This document shows positions 17,725 to 26,838 of a stretch of DNA of 64,000 bases, in pieces. The translations under genes were made by a program, and so were the position numbers. The DNA is taken from NCBI RefSeq assembly GCF_042651425.1, contig NZ_JBHSCW010000003.1:372001-436000 (forward strand), written 5' to 3'. The first letter of the stretch is position 1. Every line of letters begins with the position of its first letter. The notes under the pieces are model-generated. The model was not told the DNA's origin. It did no database searches and saw only the letters and a program-made list of their open reading frames with translations. Origin of the DNA: Fodinicurvata halophila (GTDB lineage Bacteria > Pseudomonadota > Alphaproteobacteria > Kiloniellales > DSM-21159).

Positions 17725-19323
17725 ATGACGGACGATAAGCGCATCTATCTCTTCGATTCGACGCTGCGCGACGGCGCGCAGACGAATGGGGTCGATTTCA
17801 CGGTGTCCGACAAGACGGCCATCGCGCAAGGCCTTGACCGTCTGGGCGTGGACTACGTGGAAGGGGGCTGGCCCGGGGCCAATCCGACCGACAATGCGTT
17901 CTTTGCCGAGCCCCCTGAGCTGAAGCATGCGCGGTTTGTTGCATTCGGCATGACCCGGCGTTCCGGGCGTTCCCCGGACAATGATCCGGGGTTGGCAGCC
18001 TTGGTCAACGCGAAAAGCGATGCGGCCTGTCTCGTGGGCAAGACCTGGGACTTCCACGTGGATCTGGCGCTGGGGGTCAGCAACGAGGAAAACCTCGAGA
18101 TGATCCGCGACAGCATCGCGCATCTTCAGGCGAACAAGTCCGAGGCTATGTTCGATGCGGAGCATTTCTTTGATGGCTTCAAGAGCAATCGCGACTATGC
18201 GATGGCATGCCTGAGGGCAGCACAGGAGGGAGGCGCATCCTGGCTGGTGCTCTGTGACACGAACGGCGGGACGTTGCCCCATGAGGTGGAGGAGATTGTC
18301 GGTGAGGTCTGTCGCCAGCTTCCGGACTCGCGCATTGCGATCCATGCCCACAACGACACCGAGAATGCCGTGGCGAATTCACTGGCGGCCGTGCGGTCAG
18401 GGGCGCGCCAGATCCAGGGTACCCTCAACGGGCTGGGTGAGCGCTGCGGCAACGCCAACCTGGTGTCCCTGATCGCCTCTCTTGCGCTCAAGACCGACTA
18501 TGTCACTGGGGTTTCGGACGAGCAGCTCAAGCAACTAAAGTCGGTTTCGCGGCTGCTTGATGAACGCCTCAACCGTATGTCCCAGAAGTCGGCCGCCTAT
18601 GTCGGAGACAATGCCTTTGCCCACAAGGGGGGGCTGCATGTCTCGGCAGTCGAGAAGGATCCCCGCAGCTATGAGCACGTGAACCCCGACCTGGTCGGCA
18701 ATGTGCGCCGCATCGTTGTTTCGGACCAGGCGGGGCGTGCCAATATTCTCTCGCGCCTCAACGAGTTCGGGATCGAGATTGATCCAAAAGACGAGAAGGT
18801 CAACAGGCTGGTCGAGGAGATCAAGGAACGGGAGTTCTATGGCTATGCGTACGATACAGCCGAGGCCTCGTTCGAACTGCTTGCTCGCCGATTGCTGGGA
18901 GATATTCCCGAATACTTTACGCTGCAGCGCTTCCGGGTCATGGATGATCGGCGCTGGAATGCGCGCGGCGAACTGGTGACGGAATCCGAGGCGACGGTGA
19001 ATCTCAGCATCAATGGCGAGGCCACGATGACCGTGGCGGAAGGCAATGGTCCCGTCGATGCCTTGGACAAGGCGCTGCGAAAATCGCTCTTGCCGGTCTA
19101 TCCGGTTCTGGAGACCATGCGCCTGATGGATTACAAGGTGCGCATTCTCACGCCCCAGGATGGCACCGAGGCGGTAACCAGGGTCATGATCGAGAGTGGC
19201 GGGCGCAGCGGACGCTGGATCACGGTCGGGGTCTCGGCAAACATCATCGATGCCTCTTTCAACGCCCTGTCGGACGCAATCACGTGGAAACTTTTCAGGA
19301 CGAGTCAGACCCCGCCGCAGTGA
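17725..19323 (+). CDS. cimA: (R)-citramalate synthase
   Basis: Condenses pyruvate and acetyl-CoA to citramalate, giving 2-oxobutyrate for isoleucine without threonine deaminase. The DRE-TIM barrel begins YLFDSTLRDGAQTNG; the metal-binding histidines are in IHAHNDTENAVANS, and the C-terminal LeuA regulatory domain (about 395-530) usually senses isoleucine. Length 532 aa and the sequence AAYVGDNAFAHKGGLHVSAV fit CimA rather than 2-isopropylmalate synthase or homocitrate synthase. ATG 17725 follows AAGAGTAAG. The 3' end overlaps trmJ. Confidence 0.92.
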   Translation: MTDDKRIYLFDSTLRDGAQTNGVDFTVSDKTAIAQGLDRLGVDYVEGGWPGANPTDNAFFAEPPELKHARFVAFGMTRRSGRSPDNDPGLAALVNAKSDAACLVGKTWDFHVDLALGVSNEENLEMIRDSIAHLQANKSEAMFDAEHFFDGFKSNRDYAMACLRAAQEGGASWLVLCDTNGGTLPHEVEEIVGEVCRQLPDSRIAIHAHNDTENAVANSLAAVRSGARQIQGTLNGLGERCGNANLVSLIASLALKTDYVTGVSDEQLKQLKSVSRLLDERLNRMSQKSAAYVGDNAFAHKGGLHVSAVEKDPRSYEHVNPDLVGNVRRIVVSDQAGRANILSRLNEFGIEIDPKDEKVNRLVEEIKEREFYGYAYDTAEASFELLARRLLGDIPEYFTLQRFRVMDDRRWNARGELVTESEATVNLSINGEATMTVAEGNGPVDALDKALRKSLLPVYPVLETMRLMDYKVRILTPQDGTEAVTRVMIESGGRSGRWITVGVSANIIDASFNALSDAITWKLFRTSQTPPQ

Positions 19324-20108
19324 CCTTGCGGCAGGCGGATGCGCCGGCGGTCATTCTGGTGGCCCCGCAGCTTGGCGAGAACATCGGCATGACGGCCAGG
19401 GCAATGCTGAACTGCGGGCTGACCGACCTGCGGCTGGTACAGCCCAGGGACGGCTGGCCCAATCGGGATGCGGTCACGGCGGCCTCCGGGGCCACGGAGG
19501 TTCTCGACAGGACCAGGGTCTATGATTCGACCCGGGACGCCGTTGCCGACCTGCATCGGCTCTACGTGACCACTGGCCGCAATCGGGAACTGGTGAAGCC
19601 GGTCCTCACGGCGCGGGCCGCGGCGGCCGAGGTCCATGACCATGCCTCGGTGGGGCATCGCAGCGGCGTGCTCTTCGGGCCTGAACGAACCGGACTGGAG
19701 AATGACGACCTGGCACTTGGAGATGCCATCATCCGGGTTCCGCTCAACCCGGCCTACAAATCCCTGAACCTGGCGCAGGCGGTCCTGATCTTCGCCTATG
19801 AATGGTTCCAGTATGGCAGTGATGACGAGCCCCGGCAGCTGCCCATGGGCAACAGCCGGCCGGCCGAGCGGGGCAAGGTGGTCGAATTCTTCGAGCGCCT
19901 GGAGAACCTTCTGGAGGTGAAGGGCTATTTTCATCCCCCGGAGAAAAGGCCTGCGATGGTGCGCAACCTGCGCAGCTTCTTCCTGCGTGCCGAGCCCACC
20001 GATCAGGAGATCAGGACCTTGCACGGGGTCGTCTCCGCATTGCTCGGAGCAAAGATGAAACGGGCGCGCTCGCCTGCCCAAAGCGAAGACGGGGATCGTG
20101 ACGAATGA
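19284..20108 (+). CDS. trmJ: tRNA (cytidine/uridine-2'-O-)-methyltransferase, TrmJ family
   Basis: A SPOUT-class RNA ribose methyltransferase. PAVILVAPQLGENIGMTARAM opens the domain, and the knotted SAM site is formed by GVLFGPERTGLEN and IRVPLNPAYKSLNLAQAV. TrmJ methylates position 32 in the tRNA anticodon loop; the family assignment is firm, the exact tRNA targets are inferred. The longest frame starts at GTG 19284 and overlaps cimA by 40 bases. A second candidate, GTG 19320, shares GTGA with the cimA stop and would give 262 aa with translational coupling. I cannot decide between them. Confidence 0.9.
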   Translation: METFQDESDPAAVTLRQADAPAVILVAPQLGENIGMTARAMLNCGLTDLRLVQPRDGWPNRDAVTAASGATEVLDRTRVYDSTRDAVADLHRLYVTTGRNRELVKPVLTARAAAAEVHDHASVGHRSGVLFGPERTGLENDDLALGDAIIRVPLNPAYKSLNLAQAVLIFAYEWFQYGSDDEPRQLPMGNSRPAERGKVVEFFERLENLLEVKGYFHPPEKRPAMVRNLRSFFLRAEPTDQEIRTLHGVVSALLGAKMKRARSPAQSEDGDRDE

Positions 20109-20122
20109 AGTGCAAAGGCCGT

Positions 20123-20150
20123 TTGACTTATAGGGCTGCAAAAGTATAGT
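20123..20150 (+). promoter_or_regulatory. Predicted sigma70 promoter of rpsD
   Basis: TTGACT (20123-20128) and TATAGT (20145-20150) are separated by 16 bases, immediately after trmJ and about 100 bases before rpsD. The leader between promoter and ATG is long enough for translational control, but no known S4-binding fold was identified. Confidence 0.65.
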
Positions 20151-20249
20151 CCGGCCTCATTCCCGGGAATGTGGGTGACTGCAGGTTTCCCCGCCGGCCG
20201 CAAGGGCACGGACTACCGGGACAACCTTAGATTCAAGAGGAACGCGCAG

Positions 20250-20864
20250 ATGTCCAAGCGCCTGAATGCAAAGTACAAGATTGATCGCCGTATGGGCGAG
20301 AACCTTTGGGGTCGCCCCAAGAGCCCGGTCAACCGCCGTCAGTATGCCCCGGGCCAGCACGGCCAGCGCCGCCGCAAGCCGTCCGACTATGGCACGCAGC
20401 TGTTCGCCAAGCAGAAGCTGAAAGGCTATTACGGGAATATCGGCGAACGCCAGTTCCGCCGCTACTACGAAGAGGCCGTGCGCCGTCGCGGAGATACCAG
20501 TGAAAATCTGATCGAGCTGCTCGAGCGCAGGCTTGATGCCGTCGTCTATCGCTCCAAGTTCGTTCCGACGGTCTTTGCCGCGCGGCAGTTCGTTAATCAT
20601 GGTCACGTGATGGTCAATGGCAAGCGCGTCAACATCCCTTCGTACCAGGTGCGCGACGAGGATGTCGTCGAAATCAAGCAGAAGAGCAAGGAACTCACCG
20701 TCGTTCTGGAAGCCGTGGCGCTTCCCGAGCGCGATGTTCCGGATTACATCGAGGCCGATCACCGCGAGATGAAGGCACGCTTCGTGCGCGGGCCCGGTTT
20801 GGCCGACGTGCCCTATGCCGTGCAGATGGAGCCGAACCTGGTTATCGAGTTCTATTCGCGCTAA
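20250..20864 (+). CDS. rpsD: Small ribosomal subunit protein uS4
   Basis: The primary 16S rRNA-binding protein that nucleates assembly of the 30S body, 204 aa. It begins MSKRLNAKYKIDRRMGENLW and includes SPVNRRQYAPGQHGQRRRKP and the S4 RNA-binding domain around RLDAVVYRSKFVPT, NHGHVMVNGKRVNIPSYQV. The protein ends VIEFYSR as usual. The open frame extends 27 codons upstream, but AAGAGG (20235-20240) and family alignment support ATG 20250. It stands alone here, as in many Alphaproteobacteria, with its own promoter and a strong terminator. Confidence 0.98.
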   Translation: MSKRLNAKYKIDRRMGENLWGRPKSPVNRRQYAPGQHGQRRRKPSDYGTQLFAKQKLKGYYGNIGERQFRRYYEEAVRRRGDTSENLIELLERRLDAVVYRSKFVPTVFAARQFVNHGHVMVNGKRVNIPSYQVRDEDVVEIKQKSKELTVVLEAVALPERDVPDYIEADHREMKARFVRGPGLADVPYAVQMEPNLVIEFYSR

Positions 20865-20893
20865 CAATACCTGCAGTAGAGGCCAAACTGTTG

Positions 20894-20922
20894 ACGGGGG
20901 CGAAACGGAGTTTCGCCCCCGT
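20894..20922 (+). terminator. Intrinsic terminator of rpsD
   Basis: A perfect 13-bp stem (arm ACGGGGGCGAAAC, loop GGA) ends at 20922 and is followed by TCTGTCTT, 30 bases after the rpsD stop. Confidence 0.88.
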
Positions 20923-20987
20923 TCTGTCTTCTGTTCAGCTGTGTTCCTCGCCATATTGCTATTCAGCAATGAGAGGAGAGGCCTGAC

Positions 20988-21770
20988 ATGACCCAGCCTG
21001 CTGCACTTTTCGTTTCCCATGGTGCCCCGACACTGCCTCTGGAAGACGACAATCCGGCACGCGAGTTCCTGCGTGCGCTGGGCCGCGATCTGAGAAAAGG
21101 GACGCCTCCGAACGGGATCCTGGTGATTTCCGCGCACTGGGAGACCGAGGCACCGACAGTATCATTGGCCGAGCAGCCCGAGACGATTCATGATTTCCAT
21201 GGCTTTCCGGAAGCGCTCTACCGGATGGATTACCCGGTTCCCGGGGCGCCACTCTTGGCGCGCAGGGTTCAGGCATTGCTGAAGTCCAAGGGGATGCAGG
21301 TCGAAAGCGATCCCTCCCGCGGGCTGGATCACGGTGCCTGGGTCCCCCTGAACGAGATGTTCCCTGAGGCGCGAATTCCCGTGACCCAGCTTTCCGTCAT
21401 GCCTGGGCAGTCCGCAAGTGCACACTACGCCATTGGCGAGGCCCTGCAGCCATTGAAGGAGGAGGGTATCCTGATATTGGCCTCAGGAGGCGCGGTTCAT
21501 AACCTCATGCAGTATCGCCGTGATCCCGTCAATGTGGCGGACTGGGCGCGCAGTTTTGACGACTATCTGGCGGAGTGCGTCACGGCCGGCGATGTCCAGG
21601 GCTTGCTCGACCCTGTCTCGCATCCTGAAATCGCCAAGGCTCATCCGACGGATGAGCACTTCCTGCCGTTCTTTGTTGCACTGGGAGCTGCGGGCGACAA
21701 GAAGGGGGATGTCCTGCATCGCAGTTTCAGTCACGGCAGTCTTTCCATGGCCAGTTACGGCTGGGACTGA
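20988..21770 (+). CDS. Class III extradiol ring-cleavage dioxygenase, YgiD/DODA type
   Basis: A 260-aa iron-dependent LigB-superfamily protein. The metal ligands are the histidines in FVSHGAPTLPLED and VISAHWE and a later one in ASGGAVHNL; GLDHGAWVPL supplies the conserved active-site histidine. E. coli YgiD and plant DODA homologues cleave DOPA at the 4,5 bond, so catechol-type substrates are likely; the natural substrate is unknown. It lies between rpsD and a TAXI-TRAP transporter, which might import an acidic aromatic or organic acid, but that link is speculative. Confidence 0.87.
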   Translation: MTQPAALFVSHGAPTLPLEDDNPAREFLRALGRDLRKGTPPNGILVISAHWETEAPTVSLAEQPETIHDFHGFPEALYRMDYPVPGAPLLARRVQALLKSKGMQVESDPSRGLDHGAWVPLNEMFPEARIPVTQLSVMPGQSASAHYAIGEALQPLKEEGILILASGGAVHNLMQYRRDPVNVADWARSFDDYLAECVTAGDVQGLLDPVSHPEIAKAHPTDEHFLPFFVALGAAGDKKGDVLHRSFSHGSLSMASYGWD

Positions 21771-21884
21771 ACTCCTGCTGGGCGCTTCTCGTCGTTTCCA
21801 ATTTTGACTCAGGACTTTGCATCACAGGCAGGTGACATCATTTGTGAGTCAGCAAGGCGCATGGTCAGGAGCCAAACTCCAGTT

Positions 21885-21912
21885 TTGACAGTGACGTACG
21901 AGACGGTATGAT
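21885..21912 (+). promoter_or_regulatory. Predicted sigma70 promoter of the TAXI-TRAP operon
   Basis: Consensus TTGACA (21885-21890) and TATGAT (21907-21912) are 16 bases apart and 45 bases before the receptor ATG. Further upstream, TGACTCA (21805-21811) and TGAGTCA (21845-21851) form an inverted repeat that could bind a regulator. Confidence 0.72.
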
Positions 21913-21956
21913 CAGCGCCTTCTACCGATTGAGGAAGAAACAGGGAGGAAAATCAA

Positions 21957-23006
21957 ATGAAACATCTCATGGTATCCGTAGCGACAGGCGCCCTTGTGTG
22001 CGGCCTGGCAGGCACGGCTACGTTCGAATCAGCCAAGGCGCAGGACGACGTTACCGAGCTGCGCTGGGCAACCTCGTCCACCGGCTCGTCCGGCCATCGT
22101 GCACTGACCAGCCTGTCGCAGCTGCTCAACAGCAAGACGGACCAGTTCGACATCACCGTCATGCCGACACCTGGTGCCGCGGCTTCCGTGCGCGGTTTCG
22201 CCGGCGGGCAGTTCGACGGCTATTACGGTGCCGACGTGGCCTTCCATGAAATCGCCAACAATGGCGGGCGCTATGAGGGCTTCGCCGACCAGGACCACGA
22301 GCAGGAACTGGTGCAGTCCTTCTGGGCCTATACCCTGGAAGTCGGGCTCGGCGTCCTGGCCGAGGATACCGACGAGATCCAGTCTTGGCAGGATCTCGAT
22401 GGTAAGCCCGTGTTCACCAGTCCTGCACCGTGGGATACCCGGGCTGCGCTGGAACGCGCCATGCGCGCAGCGGGCGTCGAGCATGAATACGTCGAGCTCG
22501 ACACCGGACTGGCGGCCCAGTCCCTGGAGGACGGCACGATAGAGGGCATGATCATCTACACCGCCGGTGAGACCAGCCCCTCGCCCTGGATCCAGGAGGC
22601 GCTGCTGTCGGCCGACATCAACGCCCTGAATCCGAACGAGGAAGAAATGGAGATGCTCTCGGACGCGGGCATCGAGACGGTGGAGGTGCCGAACGACACC
22701 TTTGATACCGATATCGGTGCCGATGCGGCGGTGCTCGTGCCCTTCTTCTACGGCTTCCATGTCGGCACGAACGTCTCCGAACAGGGTGTCTACGACATGC
22801 TGGTGACGATCGAGGAGAACGTCGGCGAACTGGCCGAGTCCGATCCGAGCTTCTCGCAGGTGGAGGCCGACATGGTCGAGATGCAGCTGCGCGGCATCCG
22901 TGCGGCCGGCGAGACCGTGCCGATCCATCCCGGCCTTGCGAAGTTCCTGCGCGAACATGATGCCTGGAACGAGGACTGGGACGGCCGCATCGCCAGCATG
23001 GACTAA
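21957..23006 (+). CDS. TAXI-family TRAP transporter solute-binding protein
   Basis: A 349-aa exported receptor. The signal peptide covers about residues 1-28 (cleavage near SAKAQ-DD). The mature part follows the TAXI pattern: RWATSSTGSSGHRALTSLSQ, PTPGAAASVRGFAGGQFDGYYGA, and the second-lobe WQDLDGKPVF. TAXI receptors bind organic acids such as glutamate or related dicarboxylates in the periplasm and pass them to the membrane subunit. GGGAGG precedes the ATG. The fused permease gene is 108 bases downstream, separated by a strong hairpin that may keep receptor expression higher than permease expression. Confidence 0.92.
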   Translation: MKHLMVSVATGALVCGLAGTATFESAKAQDDVTELRWATSSTGSSGHRALTSLSQLLNSKTDQFDITVMPTPGAAASVRGFAGGQFDGYYGADVAFHEIANNGGRYEGFADQDHEQELVQSFWAYTLEVGLGVLAEDTDEIQSWQDLDGKPVFTSPAPWDTRAALERAMRAAGVEHEYVELDTGLAAQSLEDGTIEGMIIYTAGETSPSPWIQEALLSADINALNPNEEEMEMLSDAGIETVEVPNDTFDTDIGADAAVLVPFFYGFHVGTNVSEQGVYDMLVTIEENVGELAESDPSFSQVEADMVEMQLRGIRAAGETVPIHPGLAKFLREHDAWNEDWDGRIASMD

Positions 23007-23033
23007 GCTGGTCGGCGCCCCAGGCGCATGATG

Positions 23034-23067
23034 TCGACGCCGTCGCGCTCAGCCGCGACGGCGTCGA
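23034..23067 (+). other. Intercistronic 14-bp hairpin between TRAP receptor and permease
   Basis: A perfect 14-bp stem (arm TCGACGCCGTCGCG, six-base loop CTCAGC) lies in the gap between the receptor stop and the permease start. No T-run follows, so it is more likely an mRNA-stabilising or partial-attenuation element than a full terminator. Confidence 0.65.
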
Positions 23068-23114
23068 TCTGCGCGGGGTACATGATCGCAGGATGATCCG
23101 AATGCGAGAGCGCG

Positions 23115-25100
23115 ATGGCTGAGATCACTCAAACGGACGAACCGGAGATCGTGCCGCAGACACGCCTGGAGGCGGGCCTGCTGCAGGCAGCTAACCTGCT
23201 GTTCTATGCCTTCAGCCTGGGCTTTTTCATCTATCTCTTCCGTTACTACATGACCGGCATCGGCGGCCCGACCCTCCTGGCCGTCTCGGCGGTGCCACTG
23301 GCCGTCTGCATCGTCTATCTCAACGATCTGAGAAAAGGCAATCTCTATCCCCGGCTGGGCCCGGTCATCCCTTGGTTCTTCGCGCTTGCCTATATCCTAT
23401 TCAGTCTCTACTCGATCTATTATCTCGTCAGCGAATTCGACAATATCCGCATCTATCGCATCGGGATCTGGAACAATCATGACCTGATCGTCGGCGGCGG
23501 CATGGCCGTACTGGTGCTGGAGTATGCGCGCAGGCACTATTTCGCGCTGTTCGTCATCAACATCATCCTGCTGCTCTATACGCTCTTCGGCTATATGGTG
23601 CCGGGCACCTTCAATCATCCGGGCATGTCCTTCCGTCGCGTGGTGAGCTCCGTCAGCGTGGAGATGTCCACGGGCATTTTCGAACGCCTGGCGCAGCTCG
23701 GCCTGACGCTCATCGGCTCGTTCATTCTCGTGCTGGCGGTCCTGCGTGCTTTCGGGTGCATCGATTCCATCCTGCAGGCCTCCTCGCGCATTGCCGCGCG
23801 TTCCCCCAAGCTGCTGCCGCAGGCTGCCATCATCGGCTCGTTCGGAGTGGCCGCCGTGTCCGGTTCGGGAGCGGCGAATGCGGCCACCACCGGTTCGGCG
23901 ACGATTCCGGCACTGATCAGGGCCGGCTTTCCGCGCACCACGGCCGCCGCGGTGGAAACGGCCTCTTCCCTGGGCGGCCAGCTGATGCCGCCGCTGATGG
24001 GCATTGCCGCCTTCCTGATGGCGGAGTACCTGCGCGAGAGCTATTTCGAAGTGGTGGCGCGCGGCTTTGTCCCGGCCATCGTCTATTTCATCGGCGTGGC
24101 CTTCGCCGTCTATCTGCTGGGCATGCGCTACCAGCATCGGGCCGTGGCGCCCGAGGTCGAGCCGATCCGCTTCATGGACAAGGTGAACATCGGCGCCTAT
24201 TTCCTGGCCGTGGCCGGCCTGATCTACCTGATGGGTGTCGAACGCAGAGCGGCCATGAGTTCGGCCCAGAATGTCTTCATAGTCCTGTTCGTCGGTCTGA
24301 CGGTTGCCTTCCTATTCCGGGTCTGGCGACAGCGCGACTTTTCCGTCCGGACACTGTCAAATCCTTTCGTGAGGCTCATCGAGTCCTTCTCGAACATCAC
24401 CTCGGAACTCACCGTCCTGCTGGCCACACTTGGTGTGCTGACCGCCAGCTTCACCATCACCGGCGTGCCCACCAAGGTGGGGACGATCCTCATGGAGGGT
24501 GCAGGGGTCAACATCGCGGTCATGGGCCTTGTGGCCTTTGCCTTTGGCTATGTCGTGGGCATGGGGCTGCCGGTGGCGCCGACCTATATCATCACGGCGG
24601 TGGTCATCGTGCCCTTCATGATCCAGGCGGGGATGGATCCTTGGGTGGTTCACTTCTTCGCCTTCTTCGTGGCCGTATTCGGCGAGCTCTCACCCCCGAC
24701 GTCGGTGGTGGCCGCGGTGACCTCCCGCATTGCCGAGGCCCCCTTTATCAGGACCATGATGTATGCGTTGCTCCTCTGCATGCCGCTGATGGTGATGATG
24801 GCCGCCGTCTTCACCAAGCCGGATCTGGTGGCCGTGCCGGGGCTGGCACAGATTCCGGCCTTCCTGATCGTGGTGGCCGCGACGGTTACGCTGAGCCTTG
24901 CGTTCCAGGGCAGTTTTGCCACGTCAAGAATGCTCGACTGGGCCGTACGTCTGGTTTTGATCGTCATCGCCCTTGTCACGATCCTGTCGCCTGATCGAAC
25001 CATTGCCACGATTGCAGCTGTGCTCTCGGCACTCGCGACTGTGGTTGGTTTCTATGCGATGCAGCGGCTTTTCAGGAAATCTGCCCTCAAAGCGGCCTGA
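23115..25100 (+). CDS. TRAP transporter fused permease, 4TM/12TM
   Basis: A 661-aa inner-membrane protein in which the small DctQ-like and large DctM-like subunits are fused, as is usual with TAXI receptors. The N-terminal third has about five hydrophobic segments; the DctM part contains SGSGAANAATTGSATIPALI, SLGGQLMPPLMGIAAFLMAE and MGLPVAPTYII, each typical of the sodium-coupled transport core, and GELSPPTSV. It imports the solute captured by the upstream periplasmic receptor, driven by an ion gradient. The ATG is preceded by GCGAGAGCG, a weak site, so translation may depend on the upstream message. Confidence 0.93.
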   Translation: MAEITQTDEPEIVPQTRLEAGLLQAANLLFYAFSLGFFIYLFRYYMTGIGGPTLLAVSAVPLAVCIVYLNDLRKGNLYPRLGPVIPWFFALAYILFSLYSIYYLVSEFDNIRIYRIGIWNNHDLIVGGGMAVLVLEYARRHYFALFVINIILLLYTLFGYMVPGTFNHPGMSFRRVVSSVSVEMSTGIFERLAQLGLTLIGSFILVLAVLRAFGCIDSILQASSRIAARSPKLLPQAAIIGSFGVAAVSGSGAANAATTGSATIPALIRAGFPRTTAAAVETASSLGGQLMPPLMGIAAFLMAEYLRESYFEVVARGFVPAIVYFIGVAFAVYLLGMRYQHRAVAPEVEPIRFMDKVNIGAYFLAVAGLIYLMGVERRAAMSSAQNVFIVLFVGLTVAFLFRVWRQRDFSVRTLSNPFVRLIESFSNITSELTVLLATLGVLTASFTITGVPTKVGTILMEGAGVNIAVMGLVAFAFGYVVGMGLPVAPTYIITAVVIVPFMIQAGMDPWVVHFFAFFVAVFGELSPPTSVVAAVTSRIAEAPFIRTMMYALLLCMPLMVMMAAVFTKPDLVAVPGLAQIPAFLIVVAATVTLSLAFQGSFATSRMLDWAVRLVLIVIALVTILSPDRTIATIAAVLSALATVVGFYAMQRLFRKSALKAA

Positions 25101-25178
25101 TGGGTCGGGGGCCTCCGTCTTCCGGAAAGACGCCAGGCCAGTGTTGGTTACCTTGGGATGCTCGACTTCGGTCTGTTG

Positions 25179-26084
25179 CTAGCGCCGTATGGGTGCCTTG
25201 CGTCCGAGGGCCACGAAGAAGATCACGAGGGCTGCGAACAGGACAGTCAGCAGATCGATCCGCTCACCGAGTAGCATATAGGCTGCGGCGAAGGTCAGGA
25301 AGGGCTGCAGTAACTGCATCTGCCCGACACGGGCGACGCCTCCCAGGGCCAGCCCCTTGTACCAGGCGAAGAAACTGGCGAACTGGCTGATCAGGGCAAC
25401 GTAGAAAAAGGCAGCAATGGCAGAGCCGGTAATCTGGACGCTGCCATAGGGATACAAAAGAATCCCGGCGGGCAGGGTGATGGGCAAAGCGATTACCAGT
25501 GCCCAGCATATGGTCTGCCAGGCCCCCAGGCTGTGGGAGAGCCGCGCCCCTTGGGCATAGCCCACGGCCGCGGAAATGACCGCGGCCAGCAACGCAAGAT
25601 CCGCTATGTGCAGTCCGCCACTCCCCTGGAGCAGGGAGAAGATCACGACGGTGGCGCTGCCCAAAACCCCGAAGAACCAGAAGAGCAGGGACGGGCGTTC
25701 CCCATTGATGACGACACCGGCCACGGCCGTGGCCAGCGGCAGAATACCGAGCACCACGCCGCCGTGATTGGCCGGCACATACTGCATCGCCCAGGAGGAA
25801 AAGAGGGGAAACCCGAAGACCACTCCGGCCGAGGCGACGGCGATATCCCGCCACATCCGACCGCGGGGAACAGCGGTCCGTGTCACCAGAAGGATGACCA
25901 GAGCGCAGAGGCCGGCCACAGCAGCCCGTCCAAGCGATATGAAGTAGGGATTGAATGACTCGAGGGCCACGATCGTGGCCGGTAGCGTGATACTGAAGGC
26001 CGTGACTCCGAGAAATCCCAGGAATAGACCCGAGGATTCCGGGGGAAGCGGGTCCTTATGCTGGTGGGGAGGCTTCTGGCCCAT
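25179..26084 (-). CDS. EamA/DMT-family permease
   Basis: A 301-aa integral membrane protein with about ten hydrophobic segments arranged as two EamA repeats (roughly residues 19-145 and 160-292). The second repeat has the family features FFYVALISQFASFFAWYKGLALG and RVGQMQLLQPFLTFAAAYMLLGERI. DMT-family proteins export or import small metabolites such as amino acids; no substrate can be assigned. It is convergent with the TRAP permease gene. grxD lies upstream in the same direction, but a strong terminator between them suggests separate transcription. Confidence 0.9.
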   Translation of the reverse strand: MGQKPPHQHKDPLPPESSGLFLGFLGVTAFSITLPATIVALESFNPYFISLGRAAVAGLCALVILLVTRTAVPRGRMWRDIAVASAGVVFGFPLFSSWAMQYVPANHGGVVLGILPLATAVAGVVINGERPSLLFWFFGVLGSATVVIFSLLQGSGGLHIADLALLAAVISAAVGYAQGARLSHSLGAWQTICWALVIALPITLPAGILLYPYGSVQITGSAIAAFFYVALISQFASFFAWYKGLALGGVARVGQMQLLQPFLTFAAAYMLLGERIDLLTVLFAALVIFFVALGRKAPIRR

Positions 26085-26142
26085 CGTTTTGCCGATGCGT
26101 TTGAGGGCGGAGAGGCAGGAAAGAAAGGTACCGGCAAGAAAA

Positions 26143-26168
26143 AATGCGCCCTTGTGGAAGGGCGCATT
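26143..26168 (-). terminator. Intrinsic terminator of bolA-grxD
   Basis: A perfect 11-bp stem (arm AATGCGCCCTT on the plus strand, four-base loop) is followed on the minus strand by TTTTTTCTT. It lies 34 bases after the grxD stop. Confidence 0.88.
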
Positions 26169-26201
26169 CTTTTCCGGAAAGCGCTTGCCGCGGTTTCAGG
26201 A

Positions 26202-26540
26202 TCAGGCGGCCGTTTCCACCTCAATGCCGCGGGAGGACATGAGTTCGGCCAGTTCACCGCTTTGGAACATCTCCCGGACAATATCGCAGCCGCCGACGAA
26301 TTCCCCCTTCACGTAAAGCTGAGGAATGGTCGGCCAGTTGGAATAGTCCTTGATGCCCTGGCGCAGGCCGGGATCTTCGAGAACGTTGATCCCCTTGTAC
26401 TTCACGCCCAAATGCGTGAGGACCTGGACGACGACAGCAGAAAAGCCGCACTGCGGGAAAACGGGTGTGCCCTTCATGTAGACGACAACATCGTTGTCGC
26501 TGACATCCTGCTTGATGCGGTCGAAAACGGGATTATCCAT
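26202..26540 (-). CDS. grxD: Monothiol glutaredoxin, CGFS type
   Basis: A 112-aa Grx4-type protein with the diagnostic PQCGFSAVVV active site (C31) and the glutathione-binding segments WPTIPQLYVKGEFVGGCDI. These proteins dimerise around a glutathione-ligated [2Fe-2S] cluster and transfer clusters, and they form complexes with BolA. The bolA gene is directly upstream with about 30 bases between. The frame can start at ATG 26555, but ATG 26540 has GAGAGG at proper distance and matches family length. Confidence 0.94.
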   Translation of the reverse strand: MDNPVFDRIKQDVSDNDVVVYMKGTPVFPQCGFSAVVVQVLTHLGVKYKGINVLEDPGLRQGIKDYSNWPTIPQLYVKGEFVGGCDIVREMFQSGELAELMSSRGIEVETAA

Positions 26541-26569
26541 AACTTGCCTCTCCATACGGCTCTTGGCCG

Positions 26570-26806
26570 TTAATCTGCGGGTGCCGATGTCTGAAGCGCG
26601 AGAGCATGGAGCTCATTCCCCATGCGCCCCTGCAGAGCCTGATACACCATCTGGTGTTGCTGGACGCGGGTTTTGCCGCGAAAGGATTCCGACACGATAT
26701 AGGCGGCGTAGTGGTCGCCATCTCCGCGCAGATCCTCGATCGTGACGCTGGCATCGGGGATGCCTTCCTTGATCATGCTCTCGATTTCCGCCGGATTCAT
26801 CGGCAT
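26570..26806 (-). CDS. bolA: BolA-family protein
   Basis: A 78-aa BolA/IbaG-like protein. It has the EIESMIKEGIPDASVTIEDLRGDGDHYAA beginning with the variable loop histidine and the helix-turn-helix-like segment HQMVYQALQGRMGNELHALAL, with the conserved C-terminal histidine. BolA proteins bind CGFS glutaredoxins through a shared [2Fe-2S] cluster and take part in iron signalling or cluster delivery. It directly precedes grxD, and both follow purL in the same direction, an order common in Alphaproteobacteria. Confidence 0.94.
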   Translation of the reverse strand: MPMNPAEIESMIKEGIPDASVTIEDLRGDGDHYAAYIVSESFRGKTRVQQHQMVYQALQGRMGNELHALALQTSAPAD

Positions 26807-26838
26807 ATGGCTGTTACTCCTGTCAACTCTCTCGGAAT

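Noticed and set aside
25108..25140. Hairpin after the TRAP permease as a terminator
   Set aside because: GGCCT..GTCTT can pair with AAGAC..AGGCC, but an internal loop interrupts the stem and no T-run follows on either strand.
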